Source: an uncultured bacterium (lineage in GTDB: Bacteria > Pseudomonadota > Alphaproteobacteria > Sphingomonadales > Sphingomonadaceae). From it: a stretch of 53,172 bases of DNA. This document shows positions 49,202 to 53,172 of this stretch, piece after piece. Location of the stretch: the NCBI GenBank assembly GCA_903884945.1, contig CAISGR010000034.1, positions 1 through 53,172 of the forward strand. The letters are read 5' to 3'. Positions within the stretch are counted from its first letter, which is position 1. Every line of letters starts with the position of its first letter. A program made the position numbers and the translations under genes. The notes beneath the pieces were generated by a model that saw nothing but the letters and a program-made list of their open reading frames with translations, searched no databases and had not been told where the DNA came from.

Positions 49202-49471
49202 TCACCAGCCTTTGGGCTTACGAGGCGCCTTGCCGTAAGGATTTTTGTTGAAGTCGCGAACGATCTTGTTGGAGCTACTACCGCCAAAGGGATTGGTGCC
49301 CTTGCGCGGCTTATAGCTGATCTGGGACACGTCAACGCCCTGCTTACGGGCTTTCTTCCGCATGTAGCGCAATTGTCCACGGGACAGCGGTTCATGGCCT
49401 TGATCGCGCAAGTTTTTCTGGATCACTGCCCAGAGAATTACGCAGATAACCATCACTATGCCGACAAACAT
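49202..49471 (-). CDS. Small membrane-anchored basic protein, partner of the RES gene
   Basis: 89 residues from ATG 49471 with GGGGTGGGC upstream. One N-terminal membrane helix (FVGIVMVICVILWAVI) and a strongly basic tail (LRYMRKKARKQG, NPFGGSSSNKIVRDFNKNPYGK). The stop lies seven bases before the RES start, so the pair is co-translated. It does not look like a known antitoxin. It could hold the RES protein at the membrane or neutralise it. Confidence 0.65.
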   Translation of the reverse strand: MFVGIVMVICVILWAVIQKNLRDQGHEPLSRGQLRYMRKKARKQGVDVSQISYKPRKGTNPFGGSSSNKIVRDFNKNPYGKAPRKPKGW

Positions 49472-49611
49472 TGCCCACCCCCCGTTAGTCGATGAGTTGA
49501 TGCTATCAGGGGTGCAGCGATTCCGCCACTGTACGAAAAGCAAGTGATACCCGACATATAGCGCGGGACGAGTGTGCCGCCACATGACAACCCGATCGTG
49601 CTAGCGTAGGG

Positions 49612-49624
49612 GTGTCGGATATGT
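49612..49624 (+). promoter_or_regulatory. GTGTCGGATATGT motif, second copy
   Basis: Identical 13 bases to 9773-9785 upstream of virB1, here touching the start of the gene at 49625. Confidence 0.35.
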
Positions 49625-50185
49625 ATGAGCTGTGTCGCAAAGGTCGTTCTGCCGATTATGGATGAAATCGAGGTAGAAGGCGTACTCAGGGACTTGCGGC
49701 ACCTACATAGCTTTGTCGTCACCGTGCCCGGAAAAGGGCTGGACGATGGTGATTTACGGGTCCGAATATCGCTTGGCCTTCATACCATCTCCAAGAGCTG
49801 CCCTCGTGGCGAGCATCATCTGGAAGACGAGAACGGCAAGCCCCGCGCTTTCTGCGAGGATCGCTATGCCTTTTCGCTTGGCCTCCCAGAATTAGCTAGG
49901 CGCATGATCGAGCAGAATTACTTCTGCTGGCAGTCGCTGGATCGAAACCGGGCCATGAACTATGCCGTCATCGACATCGCGCCAGGTCGTATCCGCGAGC
50001 TGGTGGATGGCGAGCATCAAGTGATCTTCTTCTACCTTTATCCCTGCGGCCAAGGGGTAGCTGACGTCAATCTGGTCGTGACCAGTTGCCATGCACGCGA
50101 AGTTGCGTTCGGCCGTATCAAACGGCGTTTCAACATGCTCACGGTGCTCAGAACCTGCCTGTTTCAGCAGAAAAGGGTGCCTTAA
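49625..50185 (+). CDS. Hypothetical protein, 186 aa
   Basis: The start may be ATG 49625 or ATG 49658 (175 residues); neither has a clear ribosome binding site. The product is soluble with several His and Cys (SKSCPRGEHHLEDENGKPRAFC, NYFCWQSLDRNRAMNYAVIDI, FFYLYPCGQGVADVNLVV). It is the only plus-strand gene in the 48-53 kb part and ends at a perfect terminator. It may be controlled with the transfer operon through the shared upstream motif. Family not recognised. Confidence 0.6.
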   Translation: MSCVAKVVLPIMDEIEVEGVLRDLRHLHSFVVTVPGKGLDDGDLRVRISLGLHTISKSCPRGEHHLEDENGKPRAFCEDRYAFSLGLPELARRMIEQNYFCWQSLDRNRAMNYAVIDIAPGRIRELVDGEHQVIFFYLYPCGQGVADVNLVVTSCHAREVAFGRIKRRFNMLTVLRTCLFQQKRVP

Positions 50186-50189
50186 CGGA

Positions 50190-50220
50190 AAAGGGCCTCC
50201 GCTTTAGGCGGAAGCCCTTT
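50190..50220. terminator. Strong terminator after 49625-50185
   Basis: AAAGGGCCTCCGC-TTTA-GGCGGAAGCCCTTT, a long stem with one mismatch and A/T runs at both ends, able to act in both directions. The following 50221-50405 region has no credible gene. Confidence 0.8.
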
Positions 50221-50405
50221 AAAGAAGCGGGTGTGCCTTACCGTGGTGTACCGGCCTTAGAGGCGCACATGCTGCGGCGACCGTATTACCGGAAGCCCCG
50301 CTATCCGTAGCTGATTCTTTAATGCCCTAGAGTGGTAAAGGTTTCAATAAAAAAGTTGAACCGAGGGGTGCGTGGGCCGCTATGCGTAACGCCGATCCCG
50401 CACAA

Positions 50406-51305
50406 CTAGCGGTCGCGGTCCTCGTCGCGACGGGGCGGGGAAGGGGGCCTGTCCCTGACCGGCACCTGATCTGCACGATGCTGCGGATCTCGCGCGGGGA
50501 TGACGCCGTGCTTTTGCAGGATGGGGGTCAGCCTATCAATCTCTCGCTGCTTATATTGGGCTTCCTGCGGGGACAGGGGCCGACTGCGCTCTCTTTCCAC
50601 CAGCTCGCGGGCGCGAGGCTCGCCGGCGCGTGGTGGCCCGCTGAGGTCGAAGCTATGGATCACCTCGCCACCGCGTCTATAACTCGTGAGCTTGTCGGCT
50701 AGTCGACCATCCTGAATCCGGTCCACCGTGTCGAGCATCCCGCGCAAAGCATTCTGGTGGGCCTCAGTTGTGGTCATCCGCCCGATGCCCCGGCTCTCCT
50801 TTTGCTCCGCATAGCGCTGTAATACGCCAAGGCTCGACATTTCTGGGCTTACGGCCAGGGCGCGTGCATCGGTGCGGAACCCGGCATCCCTGAACTGCTG
50901 CAAGGTCGCAGCTACCGTCTCGGGGTTGCGCATCGTACCTTCTACCAGAACATTTACGCGCCGCTGTGCAGCCTCGGAAATGGCTTTCTCGACCAATCGG
51001 CCAGAATCGCGGTCGGTATAGAAGGCCGCGGTTTTGTCGTCGGCACGCTGCAAGCTCTTATAGTGAGGCAAATAGGCGCGAAGATCGTCACCGATGATCT
51101 TCACCATTCCGCCGCTGCCCGCAAATTCGCGGGTAGCATGGTTCTGCATGGGGGTTTTGCCGGAGCCGGGTTGCCCTCCTAGAACAATCGCGGTCGGCTG
51201 CTCGACGCTCTCCGCGCCCCTGAAAAGGCGGGGAGATACGCGGGTTTCATAGATTTTCTGTAGGGCGTCGGATGACAGGCTATGTCGTTCGGGGTCGCGG
51301 TCCAT
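50406..51305 (-). CDS. Zeta toxin family kinase
   Basis: 299 residues from ATG 51305. Walker A is VLGGQPGSGKTPMQN at about residues 41-55, followed by KIIGDDLRAYLPHY (catalytic Asp region) and NVLVEGTMRNPETV, the zeta-toxin pattern. These enzymes phosphorylate UDP-N-acetylglucosamine and poison cell-wall synthesis. The C-terminal 70 residues are charged and proline-rich. It follows its presumed antitoxin gene by eight bases and would enforce plasmid retention. Confidence 0.9.
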   Translation of the reverse strand: MDRDPERHSLSSDALQKIYETRVSPRLFRGAESVEQPTAIVLGGQPGSGKTPMQNHATREFAGSGGMVKIIGDDLRAYLPHYKSLQRADDKTAAFYTDRDSGRLVEKAISEAAQRRVNVLVEGTMRNPETVAATLQQFRDAGFRTDARALAVSPEMSSLGVLQRYAEQKESRGIGRMTTTEAHQNALRGMLDTVDRIQDGRLADKLTSYRRGGEVIHSFDLSGPPRAGEPRARELVERERSRPLSPQEAQYKQREIDRLTPILQKHGVIPARDPQHRADQVPVRDRPPSPPRRDEDRDR

Positions 51306-51313
51306 GCTGCTTC

Positions 51314-51616
51314 TTAGGCAGCGATGGGGACGGCCTCGGCGGCGTCACGCGCGCGAACAATCGCGCTATATTCGGAAAGGACTTGCCGGACATTCTCATT
51401 ATCGGTCACGTTGAGCGAGTGCATGATTGCGGTTGCCTGATCCGTCCGCATTTCAAGCCATTCGATGCGCGCCGTGTTGGGTGCAGCCCGCTCCTGCTCA
51501 AGCGCGATCTGCTCGCTATACCCGGCGATCACGTCATTGATGGCTTCAAGCGCGGCCTCGTAGGCAATCGCCTGATCTTGGGTCCACAGGGGGCCAGTTT
51601 CGCCGCTCATCGTCAT
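51314..51616 (-). CDS. Probable antitoxin of the zeta toxin
   Basis: 100 residues from ATG 51616 (AGGAAAGGC upstream), directly upstream of the toxin gene. Helical with QDQAIAYEAALEAINDVIAG and ARIEWLEMRTDQATAIMHSL. It has the size and helical nature of epsilon-like antitoxins but no sequence similarity that I recognise. The role is inferred from gene order. Confidence 0.65.
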   Translation of the reverse strand: MTMSGETGPLWTQDQAIAYEAALEAINDVIAGYSEQIALEQERAAPNTARIEWLEMRTDQATAIMHSLNVTDNENVRQVLSEYSAIVRARDAAEAVPIAA

Positions 51617-51675
51617 GCCTTTCCTATATCATCAAGTCTTGAACGAATAAAGAACGGTGTCGATCCAGCGAAGGG

Positions 51676-51704
51676 GGCCGGTGGAGCGGAACGCTCCACC
51701 GGCC
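51676..51704. terminator. Perfect 12-bp hairpin
   Basis: GGCCGGTGGAGC-GGAAC-GCTCCACCGGCC between the gene ending at 51772 and the antitoxin start. No T run; it may block transcription or protect mRNA ends. Confidence 0.5.
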
Positions 51705-51771
51705 AGCACGACGAGCAACCTCGGACATTTCGCCTTCGTCCTCGGATGCCCGCAAACTCATTTGGCGGGGG

Positions 51772-52077
51772 TCACGTCTCGCGCCACTTCTCGACAAGAT
51801 CGGCCATAGCCTCCCGGTACTGTTCGCCGAAAGCATGGACGTAGATCGCGCCGGGGTACTGGCCCAGGAAGGCGAAGATCGTCGCCATGTCGGTCGCTAT
51901 GTCGCGGTCCACTCCAAACAAGTCTGAGATAGGGAAATGGCCCCAATCGTCACCGTTCCACCATGCCAGAAGGAAGTTGGCGACACGGGCGGACTGGCCG
52001 GTGTCAGACCGGGCAATGTCAATTAAGCGGTCAATTACCACCTTAACCTGAGGATCAGCGAGAATTTCAACGGTCAT
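51772..52077 (-). CDS. Hypothetical protein, 101 aa
   Basis: ATG 52077 with GGAGAAGAAC upstream, overlapping the upstream gene end by eleven bases. Mostly helical with aromatic residues (VANFLLAWWNGDDWGHFPIS, TIFAFLGQYPGAIYVHAFGE). Similar small proteins are common on sphingomonad plasmids; function unknown. It belongs to the same transcript as the ParB-like gene or follows it. Confidence 0.65.
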   Translation of the reverse strand: MTVEILADPQVKVVIDRLIDIARSDTGQSARVANFLLAWWNGDDWGHFPISDLFGVDRDIATDMATIFAFLGQYPGAIYVHAFGEQYREAMADLVEKWRET

Positions 52078-52756
52078 GTTCTTCTCCGTTCGCCAGTGTA
52101 TCAGGGAATGCGCTCGATGATAGATCGGCGCCATCGCGCCGCGTCATGCGCGACAGCCAAGCCAATTGGTCACCAATACCCAAGCCCTCCATGGGCGCGG
52201 TCGCGCGCGGTGCGATGCTCCGCCACAGAGGATCGCGATAGCTGCGGCCAGCAAGAACGATCAGGGGGGCGGCCACGTCCACAACGCGGGCCAGCTCGTC
52301 CAGCACGCGAGCGCCCCAAAGGCTGCGAGCGGGAGCGTCCATCGCCCCAAGGATCGCATCATAGGGTTCGATAACCGTGCCGGGGGCGATCAGGCCATGT
52401 TTTGCCGAAAGGATCAGCCAAGGCGATCCGGTGCGCTCGACATAGGCGCGGGCCTTGCGAAACCACGGGGAGATATAAAGCTCGCGCGCCTCGGCGGCGT
52501 GATCCAGCTTTGCGGCAACGCAAGCGACGAGATAGACGGGGAGGGGGGCCGGTGCTTTCTCGAGAACGGTTTTCCGGTCCACGTCGCCAAGCCAAGGGGT
52601 GATGGCCCATTTCGTGATAGCGCGAAGCGCCTTCGCCCCTACGGGTTTCCGCTCGGTCGCGTGGCTGATCGTAGGGCCTCCGAACAAGTCAGGCTGTTCG
52701 CCAATGACGTGGACAGGCGGGATATAACGGGGTTCGCGGATGCAATGTCGGGCCAT
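52067..52756 (-). CDS. DUF6884-like protein, 229 aa
   Basis: ATG 52756 with AAGAGGGACC upstream. The middle shows VACVAAKLDHAAEARELYIS, WFRKARAYVERTGSPWLILS, AKHGLIAPGTVIEPYD, which resembles the DUF6884 pattern of plasmid and phage proteins with conserved Cys, Lys and AKHGL. Biochemical activity is unknown; the conserved polar residues suggest an enzyme. It lies 56 bases downstream of the ParB-like gene on the same strand, so it is likely co-transcribed. Confidence 0.65.
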   Translation of the reverse strand: MARHCIREPRYIPPVHVIGEQPDLFGGPTISHATERKPVGAKALRAITKWAITPWLGDVDRKTVLEKAPAPLPVYLVACVAAKLDHAAEARELYISPWFRKARAYVERTGSPWLILSAKHGLIAPGTVIEPYDAILGAMDAPARSLWGARVLDELARVVDVAAPLIVLAGRSYRDPLWRSIAPRATAPMEGLGIGDQLAWLSRMTRRDGADLSSSAFPDTLANGEEHDR

Positions 52757-52812
52757 GGTGGTCCCTCTTTCTGCGTAGGAATGAGCGGGGAACCGAAGCC
52801 CCCCGCTCTGGA

Positions 52813-53172
52813 TCAAGCGGCCTCGTCGATCTGGTCGAGATCGTCGTCCTGATCCTCGGCCCCCAGCTCGTCGGCTTCATCGGCCTCCGGTTCCTCCTTG
52901 GCGGAGAGAGGTTCAACGGTGGCGCTCTCCATGAAGTCGGGGAGCCAGTTCACCGCCTCGGCAACATCGTCGGGATGAAGGCCAAGCAACTTGGCGTCCT
53001 CTTCGTCGCAATTCGCGATGCGGGCACAGAGGGCGGCGGTTTCGTTGCCCTTCATGCCCTTGGCGCGATCTGCCAGACCCCACGTTTCGAGAAGAGCAAG
53101 CCGGGCCTTGTTGGAGAAGGTGTTGAAAAACGCCTCGTCCAACTCGACGGTATCGCGCCAGCGTCCGAAACC
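52813..53172 (-). CDS. ParB-like nuclease-domain protein (C-terminal part; continues from base 1)
   Basis: This is the 3' end of the gene that starts at 1881; the last 90 bases shown here duplicate 1-90. The encoded tail includes FFNTFSNKARLALLETWGLA, LLGLHPDDVAEAVNWLPDFM and an acidic end (EPEADEADELGAEDQDDDLD). Frame and length agree exactly across the join (2151 bases, 716 residues). Confidence 0.85.
   Translation of the reverse strand, partial: GFGRWRDTVELDEAFFNTFSNKARLALLETWGLADRAKGMKGNETAALCARIANCDEEDAKLLGLHPDDVAEAVNWLPDFMESATVEPLSAKEEPEADEADELGAEDQDDDLDQIDEAA
53083..53172. repeat. Terminal direct repeat, right copy (circular overlap)
   Basis: Identical to 1-90; see the left copy. Confidence 0.95.

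Noticed and set aside
51624..51836. 70-codon minus-strand frame across the 12-bp hairpin
   Set aside because: It overlaps the credible gene at 51772 in another frame and encodes the palindrome; no supporting site.
1..53172. CRISPR array, rRNA or tRNA genes
   Set aside because: No regularly spaced repeats and no sequence resembling conserved rRNA or complete tRNA was found by reading both strands.

Overview
The window is one complete circular plasmid opened inside a gene. Bases 1-90 are repeated exactly at 53083-53172, and a 716-residue ParB-like gene runs in frame across the join, so the molecule is probably 53,082 bp. High GC, a VirB/VirD4 transfer system, a small ParA with a ribbon-helix-helix partner, and protein families typical of the group point to an alphaproteobacterium, most likely a sphingomonad (Sphingomonadaceae). 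I see no antibiotic or heavy-metal resistance gene.

Layout. 1-6.4 kb, all on the minus strand: ParB-like nuclease-type protein, small unknown proteins, ArdC-type antirestriction protein, single-stranded DNA-binding protein (SSB), a secreted HNH-like protein and a zinc-finger/Toprim primase-like protein. 6.6-9.6 kb: probable replication initiator with a candidate counter-transcribed RNA, a ribbon-helix-helix protein, two small XRE regulators and a recombinase-fold regulator. 9.8-23.4 kb, plus strand: a complete VirB1-VirB11/VirD4 conjugation operon with three tandem VirB2-like pilins and an entry-exclusion lipoprotein. 23.4-26.4 kb: relaxase, MobC-like accessory protein and a candidate oriT with a P-type nic sequence. 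26.4-30.3 kb: small proteins, ParG/ParA-type partition with a repeat-rich centromere candidate, a second SSB and a resolvase. 30.3-47.9 kb: an accessory island between 27-bp near-identical direct repeats. 48-53 kb: a RES-domain toxin, a zeta toxin with its partner, and small unknown proteins.

How it works together. If nic lies at about 26012/26013 on the plus strand, the plus strand enters a recipient starting at 26013. Nearly all genes met early (26.6-30.2 kb, then 48 kb through the join to about 8 kb) lie on the minus strand, so the incoming strand is their template. They include two SSBs, ArdC and the ParB-like protein, which is the logic of a leading region. Upstream of both the ParB-like gene and ardC is the same structured element of about 230 bp, whose stems differ by compensatory base changes. 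This is the most interesting unexplained signal: a conserved folded RNA, or a single-stranded-DNA promoter.

The island carries two layers. One (31.2-40.0 kb) has 36-bp inverted ends and an inverted duplication of a SulP transporter / universal stress protein / TraR-DksA triad, flanking an MFS transporter and a cold-shock-like protein, followed by a cyclopropane fatty acid synthase. The other (41.8-47.9 kb) holds release factor 3, a degenerate NAD kinase, a truncated NhaA, a broken LysR regulator and an intact fluoride riboswitch in front of a CLC-F fluoride exporter. The island therefore looks like a fluoride and general stress tolerance package partly in decay.
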